64,000 nt of DNA from Agapetus fuscipes (GCA_951799405.1 OX637334.1:6324001-6388000); one strand, 5' to 3'. Shown: positions 10,864-21,242, numbered from the stretch's first letter. The notes: generated by a model not told the origin, from the sequence alone. Made by a program: numbers and translations.

Positions 10864-11180
10864 AAATAATAATATTAGAATGATTTATTTGGTGAGCGCT
10901 GATTTTGTGTGTGTCCAACCTCAAGAGCCCTCTACGAGCTTGGTCGTCGCTATAGACTTCTATAAATTCTCAAGCAAGACCCAGTTGCAACAAGGCTGGA
11001 TAGACCTTTAGTGACCGGTCTTTGGTAAAGGTTTATGAATTTTTAATCCAGCGATGAGCATATTTGAAAATATAAATGGTACTAGATATATGTTTTTGAG
11101 CTCCACCGGGATTCGAACCTACATACGGATACCTTCCATTTACGAGTCAGAAGTGTTAACCACTAGACAACGGACCGGTT
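10864..11180 (-). mobile_element. tSINE-1 with L2-like tail, inserted in SINE-A
   Basis: AATAATAATATTAG and the shared tail on the left, the head complement (CAACGGACCGGTT) on the right. It splits one SINE-A copy, so it is younger than that copy. Confidence 0.8.
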
Positions 11181-11253
11181 TATGTTACGAGTTGACATGT
11201 GGCATGTGTTGCTTGTGGGAATTCTTGTAATATGAATCTTAAATGTGATATAT
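11181..11253 (+). mobile_element. SINE-A, 3' part
   Basis: GACATGTGGCATGTGTTGC through ATATGAATCTTAAATGTG, resuming the copy cut at 10863. Confidence 0.65.
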
Positions 11254-11269
11254 CGTTCCCTGAAGGTAA

Positions 11270-11785
11270 AAGTGAACACGTGGCATATAAAGATAACATG
11301 GGTTTCTCAGATAAATGCATCTTTTTTCTCTATTTTCCACAAGAGAAAACACTCAATTAAGTGTGAAAGTCCTATAATTTAAATGTTTTCCATTATACTT
11401 CATTGTAATAAGCTCATTTACCATAAACGGTTACAACCAATAAAAGGTTTTAACCACGATTTCTCAAATCAGTGCATCAGCACTTATTCAGTTTAACCTT
11501 TAAGATGACGATATCTTGCAAATTAGACAAAAGATGCATTGCTTCCATTCTATTTGATTCAAAGATAACCTTTCAATGAAATTGCCTTAAGAATCACATT
11601 CTACACAATCTGAGCTACGAAAGAAACGTACACAACGATTGCGTGACAGTTCTTTTAAACGTTTAATCAATTTACAGTTTTCATAAGACACATTGCTCCA
11701 GTACACACACAAACATTGCTGATGTGAAATTACCTCTGATAGACATAAGACAAACAAGCACTAAAAGGACGATGTCCTACGCAAA
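11270..11785 (+). repeat. mid-repeats X and Y
   Basis: The left half matches 4886-5410 (empty-site version without a SINE). The right half (CACATTCTACACAATCTGAG to GACAAACAAGCACTAAAAGG) matches 38335-38546 and the reverse of 29870-30075. No coding sequence seen; type of element unknown. Confidence 0.6.
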
Positions 11786-12155
11786 TCAAAGCTCTCCGAT
11801 TCCGAGGTCCCGTCATCTACTGCACCATTAGGTGGCTGCTGAAATTCCGTGAATGGTTTGAAAATTAGCACTCCATTGCAGTGTGCAATTACACAGTGCT
11901 ATATGCTACTCGCCTTATACACCTAGCTGTGGGAGGGTGTTCCTGTTTGCCGAGCGAGCAAACACTTGGTCCTCTAAAAGCTCAACCGTAGAGTGCTTAC
12001 AGCTCGCGTGGATGAAGCAGACGAACAAGGGGTGTGAATGCAGAAATGAGACTTGCTATGTAAGTTTATCGCGTAGTTTGAGAATAAGAAAGGTGACATT
12101 ATAATAACAATAATCATTAATAGTTAGGTTTAAGTTAGAATTACGGTCGTTTGAC
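11786..12155. other. unassigned sequence
   Basis: No gene recognised; the 73-aa ORF here has no identifiable domain. Confidence 0.4.
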
Positions 12156-12279
12156 ATTTTGACAATTATATTAATTTTCGGATATTTAACGAACCGTTCG
12201 GTGAGAACTTACAGAGAATAATGTAAGTTCTCACCGAACGGTTCGTTAAGTATCCGAAAATTTATATAATTGTCAAAAT
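12156..12279. repeat. foldback with about 58-bp arms
   Basis: ATTTTGACAATTATATTAAT and on to GAGAACTTACA is followed, after an about 8-bp loop, by its near-perfect complement ending ATATAATTGTCAAAAT. It could form a long hairpin. No hammerhead boxes are present. Confidence 0.85.
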
Positions 12280-12295
12280 AATCATTAAACCTGAG

Positions 12296-12965
12296 TTTGT
12301 GTGTACAGTAAAAATCTATTTTTATGAGAAAGTATAATTTAAAAAAAAACAACACAGAGTTTTATTTTCACAAGTTGAGCCTTACATACGCTCCTGAAAC
12401 CTGGGTGATGACAAAACGCAATGAAACGTCCATCGCAGCATTTGAAAGAAGGATCCTTAGATTAATCTACGACCCTGTGAGAGATCCAAATGGTTGGCGT
12501 TGTCGATATATGTGAGAGGTGTACGATATTTATAAAGAGCCAGATGTGATCAGCTCCATCAAAGTGGTGCGCTTGAGATGGGCTGGTCACATAATCAGAA
12601 TGGACAACAACCCTACAAAACGCCTCACACTCTCAGTACCACAGGGACGTAGAAGACCAGGAAGGTCCAAAATGCGATGGATGGACAGCGTCGACGCGGA
12701 AACGTCTGTGATGCAAGTGAGAAATTGGTGAACGAGGGCAACAAACCGACAAGAATGGAAGAAGCAACAAAACAGTTTTATTCTCAATTTCTCTTAGAGT
12801 AGATACTTAATTCCCCAAAGTAAAGTTAGACTAAAAGCAAAAAAAAAAAATCCCATGCTCCTTGTGAGATCCTGAAGCTAGCCGAAGGGATCTAGTAGGT
12901 ATCTCCGAAAGATACCTACCTTTATATCTCAACACAAAAATATTTATGTAAAATATTAAAAAATA
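12296..12965 (+). mobile_element. RTE-like LINE C-terminal relic with 3' UTR
   Basis: Two adjacent reading frames (12324-12515, 12519-12731) give APETWVMTKRNETSIAAFER, then RRILRLIYDPVRDPNGWR, then RLRWAGHIIRMDNNPTKR and GRRRPGRSKMRWMD. These are classic C-terminal non-LTR polyprotein motifs downstream of the reverse transcriptase. A stop separates the frames, so the copy is dead. The 3' UTR (12785-12965) is repeated inverted at 33200-33365. Confidence 0.8.
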
Positions 12966-13300
12966 AAAAACACAGAGTTCTCATTTCACAAGTTGAGCAT
13001 CAATTTCCACTCGAGTACTTTCGACTTGCTTATGTTATTTTCAAGAAGGCACTGTAACAAAATTGACAAGACAAAAACCATAGAGAAATGAATAGGATGA
13101 GTTACGACAAAGAGGTACAATTGGGTAATAACAAAGGTGACGCAGCAGGAATCTGAGCATTGACCAAACTGTATGTATTACAATTTTTATGTTCATGAAT
13201 TTCCTAAGTCTCAATGGCAATTTGTTATCTGTCCTTGCATCTGGAATAGAGAACCTGATCATTATTAAATAAATGCTCAACTTCGGAAAATAAAACTATT
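12966..13300 (-). repeat. terminal-repeat relic with hammerhead-like motif
   Basis: Inverted pieces flank this segment (CACAAGTTGAGCATCAATTT near 12980 and AAATAAATGCTCAACTTCGG near 13268). On the minus strand TTGAAAATAACATAAGC...AAGTCGAAAG, with the boxes spaced like a hammerhead ribozyme, is related to motifs at 33090 and 40870. Decayed; the link to Penelope-like elements is inference. Confidence 0.4.
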
Positions 13301-13355
13301 TTTTTGTTATTCAATACCAACATTTTAGTCAAGGAATTGCAATGATAATCGTCAT

Positions 13356-13620
13356 CTTAATCTAAATCTTAATCTAAGCTGCAAAGATATGTATCATTTA
13401 AGATTCATATTAAATGCATTCCCACAAGCAGACATGCATAATTTCGCGCTTACACAAGCCGCATGTGGACAATATAAAAAACAATATAAAAAACCCAATC
13501 TCAAATGAACATAAGCCCTGCAACTCTTGCCGACCTTCCCTGAAACAGTGGTGACATTGGCAAAGTGAACCATTTTTTACAGTATGGGTGGTCAGCCGCA
13601 TACCAACCTATCAGTCAAGT
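13356..13620 (-). mobile_element. SINE-A copy with (ATTTAG)n tail
   Basis: Left end AATCTAAATCTTAATCTAAG is the complement of the tail; right end ACCAACCTATCAGTCAAG is the complement of the 5' end. A small internal duplication of ACAATATAAAAAA is present. Confidence 0.85.
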
Positions 13621-13924
13621 CATTTTTTACTTAAAAGGTATAATAATAAGAAGAAGAAGAAAATTTAAAGTATATTGTTATTGCATTACAGAAAATAGTA
13701 TAACTCCTTTGACAGGGTCAGACACCGCTTAATTCTTTATTCACTAGAATAATTGTGATGTTTTAAATAGAACTCTACAACAGTAGATAGAATATGTTTT
13801 TTTTAAATCCATCTCACTACTTTATTTACATACTTTGTAAATAATTAACTCAATCTAGCGAGGAATGGTGCGTCAGTGTACTCGTATACTAGGAAGAGGT
13901 GATAGTGAAGAGGCAAGTGCTGCA
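13621..13924. other. unassigned AT-rich sequence
   Basis: Nothing recognised. Confidence 0.45.
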
Positions 13925-14035
13925 AGTATCACACTCAATCATAGCGGTTACCAAAAAATGTACGAAAATTAAAACACTCACTAGAGACACAGTTTTAATT
14001 CGCGAACACTTTTGGTGAACAGTTATTCTTGTTCT
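13925..14035 (+). repeat. M1-related fragment
   Basis: ATCATAGCGGTTACCAAAAA and ACTCACTAGAGACACAGTTT resemble the M1 interior and the pieces at 15375 and 36330. Confidence 0.45.
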
Positions 14036-14103
14036 TGGTAAATTTTATAGCACAAAAATAATATGAATCTTTATTCTTATAAAACAGTGTTCACTCTCAC
14101 TTT

Positions 14104-14230
14104 GGCCCAGTATTTTTAACCTAAGCATAGCGACTTTATACTGAATGAAAGAGACGCACTTATGTCAATCATGTGGGTAGTTTTTTTTTCAGTATAAATT
14201 CACATAAGCTAGCGTTGAAAATACTGGACC
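14104..14230. mobile_element. MITE M2 with about 40-bp inverted ends
   Basis: Begins GGCCCAGTATTTTTAAC and ends GTTGAAAATACTGGACC; the inverted homology runs inward to TTTATACTGA on both sides. A half copy of the right end lies near 62846-62896. No coding capacity. Confidence 0.7.
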
Positions 14231-14500
14231 TAAATTTATTAATAAAGTAACGTCTTCGATCCCTCATGATTATCATCAGGTACAACTTTTTTTTTTTAAC
14301 TGAATGCCCTAGAAACAATACAAATTTGTATTGTTTTTTATAATTACGCCTTTTCTAACCCCGTCAGAGTCCCGCCCCCTTACAACTTTCTCGTGAACAC
14401 CTATTGTAGTTTTTTAAATTTTGTATTTACCCTTCTATAGCTCCGCCGCCTAAAACTTTCTCCCGAATTTTATAATTTTTAAATTTGTTAGTTATTCCTT
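14231..14500. other. unassigned AT-rich sequence
   Basis: No feature recognised. Confidence 0.4.
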
Positions 14501-14547
14501 GATTATACGTTGGTATGAGGCTGACCACCCATACTGTAAAAAAAATT
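14501..14547 (+). mobile_element. SINE-A, 5' part
   Basis: CCTTGATTATACGTTGGTAT to ACCACCCATACTGTAAAA; interrupted by tSINE-3 and resumed at 14816. Confidence 0.7.
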
Positions 14548-14815
14548 GCCGGTGTAATGGCCGAGTGGGCCAAGTCGGCTGATCTCTCTAGCGTCTTTGG
14601 AATAGAACAATGTTGGTTCGATCCCCGCCTGGGTCATTTGACCATAACTTTGACCCTGGTTCAACAGATGTTATTGGGTAAGTATTAATTAACAATTCAT
14701 TAAAATAAACAATAATGAATTATTAATTGATGATATTTTACCTGTTTCTGGCCAGGCAGAATAGGTTGGTGAATTGCATTCCTCTTCACAAATTTATTTT
14801 CATATTTAAAAAATT
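14548..14815 (+). mobile_element. tSINE-3 (Leu/Ser-type tRNA head), inserted in SINE-A
   Basis: Head GCCGGTGTAATGGCCGAGTG holds the A box TGGCCGAGTGG; the B box GGTTCGATCCCC lies about 50 bp further, a wide spacing expected of a class II tRNA with a long variable arm. Body landmark ACTTTGACCCTGGTTCAACA recurs at 35650 and 36045, and the end (TGTTTCTGGCCAGGCAGAAT) recurs at 36140. Confidence 0.75.
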
Positions 14816-15014
14816 TAAAAGATGGTTCACTTTGCTAATGTCACCCCTGTTTCAGGGAAGGTCGGCAAGAGTTGACGGGCTTCATTTGAGATTAGGTTTT
14901 TATCTTGTAGGTCCACATGTGGCATGTGTTAGCGCGAACTTTTACGTGTCTTTGTGGGAATAAATCTCAAATGATGTATATCTTTGCAACTTTGATTTAG
15001 ATTTAGATTCAGAT
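14816..15014 (+). mobile_element. SINE-A, 3' part with (ATTTAG)n tail
   Basis: Resumes at AAAGATGGTTCACTTTGC and ends TTTAGATTTAGATTCAG. Confidence 0.75.
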
Positions 15015-15374
15015 TCCCTTGAAAATTGTGTGATAACACCGGAAAGCGCATTTGGAAATAAACCAACTCGCAAAGAAAACCTTTTTTTGTATTTTCGCAT
15101 TATTTATTTAAAATTAATATCCCCAATATCAATCTACAAACTTTTAATCTTTGCTTTGATTTTTCTTCTTTGTAACAACACATCAAAATAATTAAACCTC
15201 AATTTGACTCTTTCACATTCATTTTATTTGTGCCTCGTAATTTTTTTCATTTCAATTGGCGGCAGTGAAAAAAAAACATGGACATTAAATGGCATCGTTT
15301 GTACACAAAAAGAGCTACGGGTGCTGCATAATTCATACGAATCAGGACCCCAGTAAAATAAAATATACGTTCAA
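15015..15374. other. unassigned AT-rich sequence
   Basis: The 119-aa minus-strand ORF at 15247-15606 has no recognised domain and overlaps repeat-derived sequence, so it is not called a gene. Confidence 0.4.
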
Positions 15375-15465
15375 GTTCAACCATAGCGAGTACAGAAAAA
15401 TGTATGAATTTTAAAACGCTCACTTGAAACGCTGTTTCGCTAGCTATGCATTTTTTTGTGAACGC
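15375..15465 (+). repeat. M1-related fragment
   Basis: TTCAACCATAGCGAGTACAG and AAAACGCTCACTTGAAACGC match the family seen at 13925 and 36330. Confidence 0.4.
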
Positions 15466-15621
15466 TGTGGTTGAATTTAAACATAAAAGTTTATGCTTGG
15501 AAATCAGAGAAAAACATGCTTTGAGAAAGAACGAAGGAGAAAGCCTGTTAAAATAACACTTAGACTCGGGAGTTTTAAGCGTCATTTTAAGGAAAAAAAG
15601 AAACATAAAGGGTAGTAAATT

Positions 15622-16255
15622 GAAAATGTCTGCCGTCAGATGCGGTTAAGACCCTGGTGAGTGCGTTTGTGATGTCTCGGATTGACTATTGCTCGACGCT
15701 TTATAGTGGTCAGCCGAAGAAACAGTTTAATCGCTTTCAATCTGTGTTGAATTCGGCAGCAAGACTCATATTCGGGATTCCCAAATTCGCTCACATCACC
15801 CCGCTGTTAAAAAAACTTCATTGGCTTCGTTTCCCGGAGAGGGTGGTCTTCCGTGTTTGTTTAATGGTATATAAAGCCATCAATGGCTTGGCCCCACCTT
15901 ATCTGGCTGATATGATTTCACCTGTTGAAATGGGTGTTAGGAGGCAGACACTCAGATCTGCGGGTGATGGAGTAGTCAATTTGGTTCAGCCGCGCCGTCA
16001 GATTCGTACAAACTTCGGAGACCGCGTTTTCCGTGTTGCGGGGCCGGTGGAGTGGAACAGACTGCCACCCGGAGTGAAGAACTCCAAATCTGTGGGTGTA
16101 TTTCGAGGAGCACTCAAGGCACACTTGTTTAGAAAGTCTTATCCATGATCGGAGAGGGCCCTTGAGGTGTGACACACACAAAAACGGCGCTCTCTTATCA
16201 TGTGTAATTTAAAATAAATCAGCCTGTTATTATTATTATTAGTAGAATGTGACTT
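15622..16255 (+). mobile_element. L2/CR1-like LINE, 5'-truncated 3' end
   Basis: An open frame to 16148 encodes the last about 165 residues of a non-LTR polyprotein: KTLVSAFVMSRIDYCSTLYS, FNRFQSVLNSAARLIF, HITPLLKKLHWLRFPERV, AINGLAPPYLADM, and near the end FRVAGPVEWNRLPPGVKNS and FRGALKAHLF. This order is characteristic of L2/CR1-clade C-termini. After the stop comes a short 3' UTR with TTGAGGTGTGACACACACAA, AACGGCGCT, AAATAAATCAGCCTG and a TTA microsatellite. That 3' end is shared with tSINE-1, so this LINE family is its likely mobilising partner. The upstream reverse transcriptase and endonuclease are absent. Confidence 0.85.
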
Positions 16256-16369
16256 TCTTTTTAAGGTAGTTGTGTTATCTGGGTGAAGTGGTTACGCCTT
16301 AATTTCATATTTTTGTTCTAAGTAAGCAATCAGTGTTATTTACCGTTTCGAAATAAAACGTGACTAAGC

Positions 16370-16495
16370 TACACATATAGCGTACCTTTTTGCCGCGTTA
16401 TCTACAAAGGGGTCGAATGTGGCGAGTGGAACCTAGTTGTATTTATAGGTAAAGGGGCCGGCTTTACGCATACCCCTTCACTTGAAGTGGAGGTT
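16370..16495 (-). mobile_element. tSINE-2 3' part
   Basis: TAAGCTACACATATAGCGTA then GGTAAAGGGGCCGGC, the complement of the tSINE-2 end; the head is missing. Confidence 0.65.
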
Positions 16496-17063
16496 ACGTT
16501 AGATTATAGATTCTCAATGGCACTACAATCTGGGGTAGGTATAGGCCTCTTTGATCAACTGCGCCCAACGCTGCCTAAGCAATGCCTTCATCGTCCAGTC
16601 CCACCCCACCTTCCAGTCATTTTACTGGATCTAACAACTGCCTTGGGATCCTTTGGGTCCGTCATCACAAACATTTTTTTCAGGCTCCGATGGTAACCTA
16701 GCTAATACAGTCTGCTGACTTTAACTCACTGGACCACATCACATTCTTGGTACATGTTTTATGGTTCAGAGTTGAATCTTCTTCATCACATGTTCCTCTC
16801 TTTTATTGAGCCGTAAATACGTCGGAGAATTTTCGTTCCGAAGACGTTGAGAGAGCTTCGCAAATGCATGTTCCTAAACAAGTGCACTAATGAAGCATTG
16901 TTGGAATTTTAAGTTGTTTGGTTTTTCTGGCAGTGGAAATACACGTCTTCTTTAAAACCCACAGCTCACATTTAAAGCTCTATCGTCTGGCTTTGAATGA
17001 GTTAGTAAATTTTGTAATTATGTCTATAGAGTATATTTTGAACAAAGGAAACACGTAAAACTG
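16496..17063. other. unassigned sequence
   Basis: Short ORFs only; no recognised domain or repeat. Confidence 0.4.
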
Positions 17064-17345
17064 AACTAAGATATACATATAGTGTATCTTCATGCCACGT
17101 TTTTCCCGAAGGGTTCGCATGTGGTGAGTAGAACCTATCTATTTTTACAAGTAAAAGAGGCTGGTATTACGCCAACCCCGTCAGTTGAAGTGGGAGTTTC
17201 TCAGCTGGTACTCATTTCTTGTGAAGGCGTGTGCTTTGCTGATATTTTATATTGGTTTTAAAATGAACACCGGGAAATCATTTCTGGCACCCTTGGTGGG
17301 AATCGAGCCCTAGCGGTCGTCATGGAATGCAAGTAATTTACTAAC
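17064..17345 (-). mobile_element. tSINE-2 copy
   Basis: Runs from the tail complement (ATATACATATAGTGTATC) through GGGAGTTTCTCAGCTGG to a decayed head ending TTTACTAACTGAAC. Confidence 0.7.
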
Positions 17346-17460
17346 TGAACAAACAAACGGACAATGAAAATCTATATTTATAATCAGTTATGCAAACATG
17401 TTTTGACTAAGATTCAAATTAAATGTATGGCCACAATCGTACATATTCTGCATGTTTGCT
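17346..17460 (-). repeat. decayed SINE-A fragment
   Basis: ACTAAGATTCAAATTAAATG and CATATTCTGCATGTTTGC match the complement of the SINE-A 3' half. Confidence 0.4.
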
Positions 17461-17495
17461 AACAAAATAAAACACAAACTCTTCTGTGAACGAAC

Positions 17496-17806
17496 GTGTC
17501 CGGTCGATAGCTCAACTGGTAGAGTGGTTTTATTCCATGAAAGAGAGCTCGGGTTTGAATTCCACCGCGGATGTCAAAAATCATTTTCCGTTTCTGTGTT
17601 TGTTTCAAACCCAAAAAAAAATACAGGGAAAGATTACTCAGCCTTCACCAGACATGAATGCCAACTTCCTCGGGAGCTGGGAAACCCCTCTTTAACTAAA
17701 GTGGTTGAAGGAAGGCCAGCACCCTTTCCTGTTAAAGCAAATAGGTTCCATGTAAACGCGGTAAGAAGTTACCCTTTCATTTGTGTCGCTTAGTAATTAA
17801 GCGTAG
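17496..17806 (+). mobile_element. tSINE-2, near full length
   Basis: Head GTCCGGTCGATAGCTCAACT with the A box; B-box region CGGGTTTGAATTCCAC. Body has CTCGGGAGCTGGGAAACCCC and the end resembles the family tail (TTGTGTCGCTTAG). The two ORFs that cross it are by-products of the SINE. Confidence 0.8.
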
Positions 17807-18282
17807 ACTGAAACCCGGCAATATCCTTTTTACGTCTTTCATCATTCCTTCTTTGACAAAAAGTGATCTCTAAAATCTTGGCAGGCCACCAGAATCAAAA
17901 TTATTTTTCCTCGATCATCCTTTGGGCTTTCACTTGTGGGTTTTGGATAATAAATACATCCCCTTTAACCGAATATATATTAGAGCTGCCTTGGACATAT
18001 GTGTGGTTGGTCACACCCCTAATCTTCGTCCGCCGAGGGAACTTCGTACTATAACTCACTACCCCATCCCTAGCTAAACAAATATATGGATGGCGAAGCG
18101 AGAAAAAATATTTGGGAAGCGAAACTTATTTTTTTTACAGGTATTTTACCTTTATAATTGAGGTTTCCCTGCTTCAGAGGAGGGAGTGTCTAATTTCTTG
18201 TTAAAGCTCTTTAAGAGAAGAAATTGGCGCAACGCTGGTACCCTTGCCTGGAAAATAAAATGGTTTGACACGCTATATAATA

Positions 18283-18287
<5 letters not shown>
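17807..18287. other. unassigned sequence
   Basis: No feature recognised beyond AT-rich stretches. Confidence 0.4.
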
Positions 18288-18333
<46 letters not shown>

Positions 18334-19395
18334 TTATTCAACAAAACAGGAAAATACATTAAAATATATAAAACAATAATAAAAATATATACAATTGATG
18401 TTGTACCTTCCCAATTACAATGTTGACATTAAATATAAGTATTAAAAATAAAAAGAATATAAATATAAATACTAATGACAGTAAGATATTTTTTCATACA
18501 ATGTTAACATTAAATATAAGTATTAAAATAAAAAAAAGAAGAGAATATAAATATAAATACTAATGATAGTAAGATATTTTTTTTTTTCTTTTTCAAACAC
18601 AAAATATAAAATATAAAAACCTATTAAAATAATCATGATAACCGTAATGACACCAAACAATAAGAGATAAAAACAGAATTACATATATCAAATCAGCCTT
18701 ACATTCACTTGAACATGCCAATATTTTTAATTATAATTTTAATTTTTTCCCACTCACTAATACCTACACACTGAAATTCTAGTCAAAATTCATTATATTT
18801 CATGAACACGTTTCTATTATTATTACAATTACAATTATTATTATTATTATTTTACATCATTAATCAAGAATTAAGGGCAAAGTATGGCCGTCGTTAACTT
18901 TTTCAAAGTATTGGTCGATTGGTAAAAAATATCCAGTTCACTAAACGTTTCATTGAACAACCGCGAAGCTCTCAAGAGGAATGAGTTTCCGTATGAATTT
19001 GTTCTGTGAGACGGAATATAGAGCTGGATTTTGGTGTTTCTTGACGTCATCCTAGGCACTCGGATTCCCACTTCAGACAGGAGTTCGGAGCAAGACACGT
19101 TACCCCGGATGAGTTTGAATAGGAACATTAGGTCCAGAACACTCCGTCTCGCTTGGAGCGAAAACAAACCATAGTGTTGCAGCGCCGTATGATAGTCGGC
19201 AAGCTCTCGATGGAGACCGTCTCGGTACAAGAGTGTCCTGATGAGGCGTTTTTGGATGGCCTCTAATCTATTGACATAGATGATATATTGCGGGTTCCAA
19301 ACTTGGCAAGCATATTCAAGTATTGGTCTTACGTAAACTTTATAAAGACATAATGCCACTGCAGTGTTTCGGAATGGCTTACAAGATCTCACTAC
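18288..19395 (-). mobile_element. 5'-truncated poly(A) LINE
   Basis: The minus-strand frame 18871-19392 encodes 173 residues: LCLYKVYVRPILEYACQVWN, VNRLEAIQKRLIRTLLYRD and a C-terminus with LLRASRLFNE. The VRPILEYxxxVW motif sits just after the reverse transcriptase in many insect non-LTR elements (jockey-like). An AT-rich 3' UTR of about 0.5 kb follows, holding a direct repeat (ACAATGTTGACATTAAATAT and a close copy), and a poly(A) tract of about 42 (T run 18290-18331). 5' truncation is typical of aborted reverse transcription. Confidence 0.8.
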
Positions 19396-19405
19396 TACTG
19401 TAGTT

Positions 19406-19555
19406 GCACTATATGAGAAGCTTAGTAGCGTTTAGTTGCTGAGTAAACCTTTACGTACTCTGATATGTGTGAGAAGACAACACTGAAACGGAAAACCACA
19501 TCTGACACCTTTAGTGGAAATCGAACCCTACGTCTTTGGCAAGAAACGTTTCAAT
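19406..19555. repeat. rearranged tSINE-2 fragments
   Basis: A plus-strand tail piece (ACTATATGAGAAGCTTAG) adjoins a minus-strand body and head piece (GAAATCGAACCCTACGTC). Confidence 0.5.
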
Positions 19556-19584
19556 ATTTAGGTATTTGAAATCCAAAATAAATA

Positions 19585-19686
19585 ATACAGCAAGGTTCAC
19601 GCAGCTTTCACAAAAAATGAGAACCTGTCGCCCTTGACCAGGGAAACCCCTATTATAAGTGAAGTGATAAGACCGGTTCTTTTAGC
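19585..19686 (+). mobile_element. tSINE-2 body, left of a SINE-A insertion
   Basis: CAGCAAGGTTCACGCAGC to AAGTGATAAGACCGGTTC; resumes at 19943. Confidence 0.6.
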
Positions 19687-19942
19687 TAAATCTAAATCTT
19701 AATCTAAGCTGCAAATATATGTATCATTTAAAATTAATATTAAACGCATTCTCACAAGCAGACACGTATAAGTTCGCGCTAACACATGCCGCATGTGGAC
19801 CTACAATATAAAAACCCAATCTCAAATGAACATAACCCCTACAACTCTTGCCGACCTACCCTGAAACAGGGGTGACATTGGCAAAGTGAACTATTTTTAC
19901 AGTATGGGTGGTCAGCCTCATACCAGCCTATAAGTCATGGAA
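19687..19942 (-). mobile_element. SINE-A inserted in tSINE-2
   Basis: Begins AAATCTAAATCTTAATCTAA (tail complement) and ends CAGCCTATAAGTCATGGAA (5' end complement). Confidence 0.85.
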
Positions 19943-20035
19943 TATTAATCAGTTTCACTTGCCACGTGCGGCTCCTTTAGGGAAACGTAAGGTAAGAAAT
20001 GGCAATATATGTGCAGCCTAGTTGCATTAACTAAT
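19943..20035 (+). mobile_element. tSINE-2 3' part
   Basis: TTCACTTGCCACGTGCGGCT to ATATGTGCAGCCTAGTTGC, continuing the copy split at 19686. Confidence 0.65.
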
Positions 20036-20077
20036 AACTTGAACAGAAAAATACATTTTTTACTAATTTCATTATTC

Positions 20078-20292
20078 CTTTTTGAGGTTGAGGTTGAGGT
20101 TGACCAACCATACTGTAAAAGATAGTTCACTTTGCAAATGTTTCAGGAAAGGTTTTGTGGTTTGGTTTAAATTTGTAACTACATAATATTTAGCATTTGT
20201 AATCGCAATCTTACAAGTATCTTCTCGTGGGCATGCATTTTAATATGCATCTTGAGTATAAGTACCTATAACTTTACACCTTAGATTACAGA
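20078..20292 (+). mobile_element. SINE-A, diverged
   Basis: Starts in a small GAGGTTGAGGTTGAGGTTGA repeat that replaces the normal 5' end, then CCATACTGTAAAAGATAG and the 3' end ACTTTACACCTTAGATTAC. An internal deletion removes the CACCCCT segment. Confidence 0.65.
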
Positions 20293-20299
20293 TGTAGAC

Positions 20300-20574
20300 A
20301 CTAAATTTAAAAAAATGATGTAATCATTAGATGCAGTATTAAAGTGAATTCAATGGGAAACACGGTCGCAGTTTTTCCTTGAAAGAAGTCTCCCTGAATA
20401 AGACCCCTCAGATCCGTATCGCGTAGGTAGTACACGGTCTTAGAGAAAATATTGTCTATCAGCTCTGGGGATCTCTCACGTTGAAGGAAATTCCTTACCA
20501 GAGCTGTTGTACTTGCGTCCGCACAATCAGCGACGAACCTAGGATTTGTACTTTGCACAGGCTGAAAACTGGCA
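20300..20574 (-). CDS. possible host exon, function unknown
   Basis: A minus-strand open frame preceded by a T-rich tract ending in AG at 20575 could be an exon with a 3' splice site. In frame it reads CASFQPVQSTNPRFVADCAD, then ASTTALVRNFLQRERSPELI, DNIFSKTVYYLRDTDLRG and LIQGDFFQGKTATVFPIEF, before a hydrophobic end and a stop. Codon use is mixed and GC is higher than in the flanks, unlike the surrounding noise. No family is recognised. A possible internal donor (CTG/GTAAGG) would shorten it. It may also be chance or an old repeat. Confidence 0.25.
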
Positions 20575-20689
20575 CATCTAAAAAATATTGAAAATAAAAA
20601 ATTGCGGTACCTGTTTTTTTTTATTAGAATTCCTAAAAGGGATGTTCAGTTTGATGTCGATCATTTATAATGCAATGTGCAATGTTATG

Positions 20690-20912
20690 TTAACCTTTAA
20701 GATTCATATTAAGTGCATGCCCACAAACAGACACGTGTAATCTTGCGCTTACAAATGATGCATGTGTAATTACAAATTAAAATCTAAACCTCAAATTTAC
20801 ATAAGCACTGCAACTTATGTTGACCTTCCCTGAAATAGCGGTGACATTTGCAAAGTAAACCATTTTTAATAGTTTGGTGGTCAGCCTCATACCCACTTAT
20901 AAGTCAAGGAAA
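20690..20912 (-). mobile_element. SINE-A copy
   Basis: AAGATTCATATTAAGTGCAT to CATACCCACTTATAAGTC; the tail repeat is missing. Confidence 0.75.
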
Positions 20913-20997
20913 CTCATAATTAACAAAAAGATGATTCATGTTTATTACCTGGCAAAATATTATATGTTTGAAGCAGTTGGAAAGTATTTTTTTAAAT

Positions 20998-21242
20998 CTA
21001 TTATCTAAGCTGCAAAGATATGTTAACATTCAAGGCTCATATAAAAATGCATGCCCATCGACAGGCTCATGTACGCTCGCGTCTACTCCATTCTGCATGT
21101 GTGCATACAAATAAACAAAACCTCCTCTGAACATAAAGCTTGTAGCTCCTGCCGCCTTTCCCTAAAACTGGGATGGCATTGGCAGAAGTGAACCAATTTT
21201 TGTAGCACGGGGGGTCTGCCTCATACCAACCGATCAGTCAAG
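20998..21242 (-). mobile_element. SINE-A copy, diverged
   Basis: CTAAGCTGCAAAGATATGTT to CATACCAACCGATCAGTCAA. Confidence 0.75.

Noticed and set aside
12156..12279. Hammerhead motif in this foldback
   Set aside because: A strong hairpin, but neither CTGANGA nor GAAAC is correctly placed.
15247..15606. 119-aa minus-strand protein
   Set aside because: No recognised domain, overlaps an M1-related piece and runs close to the LINE; likely chance.
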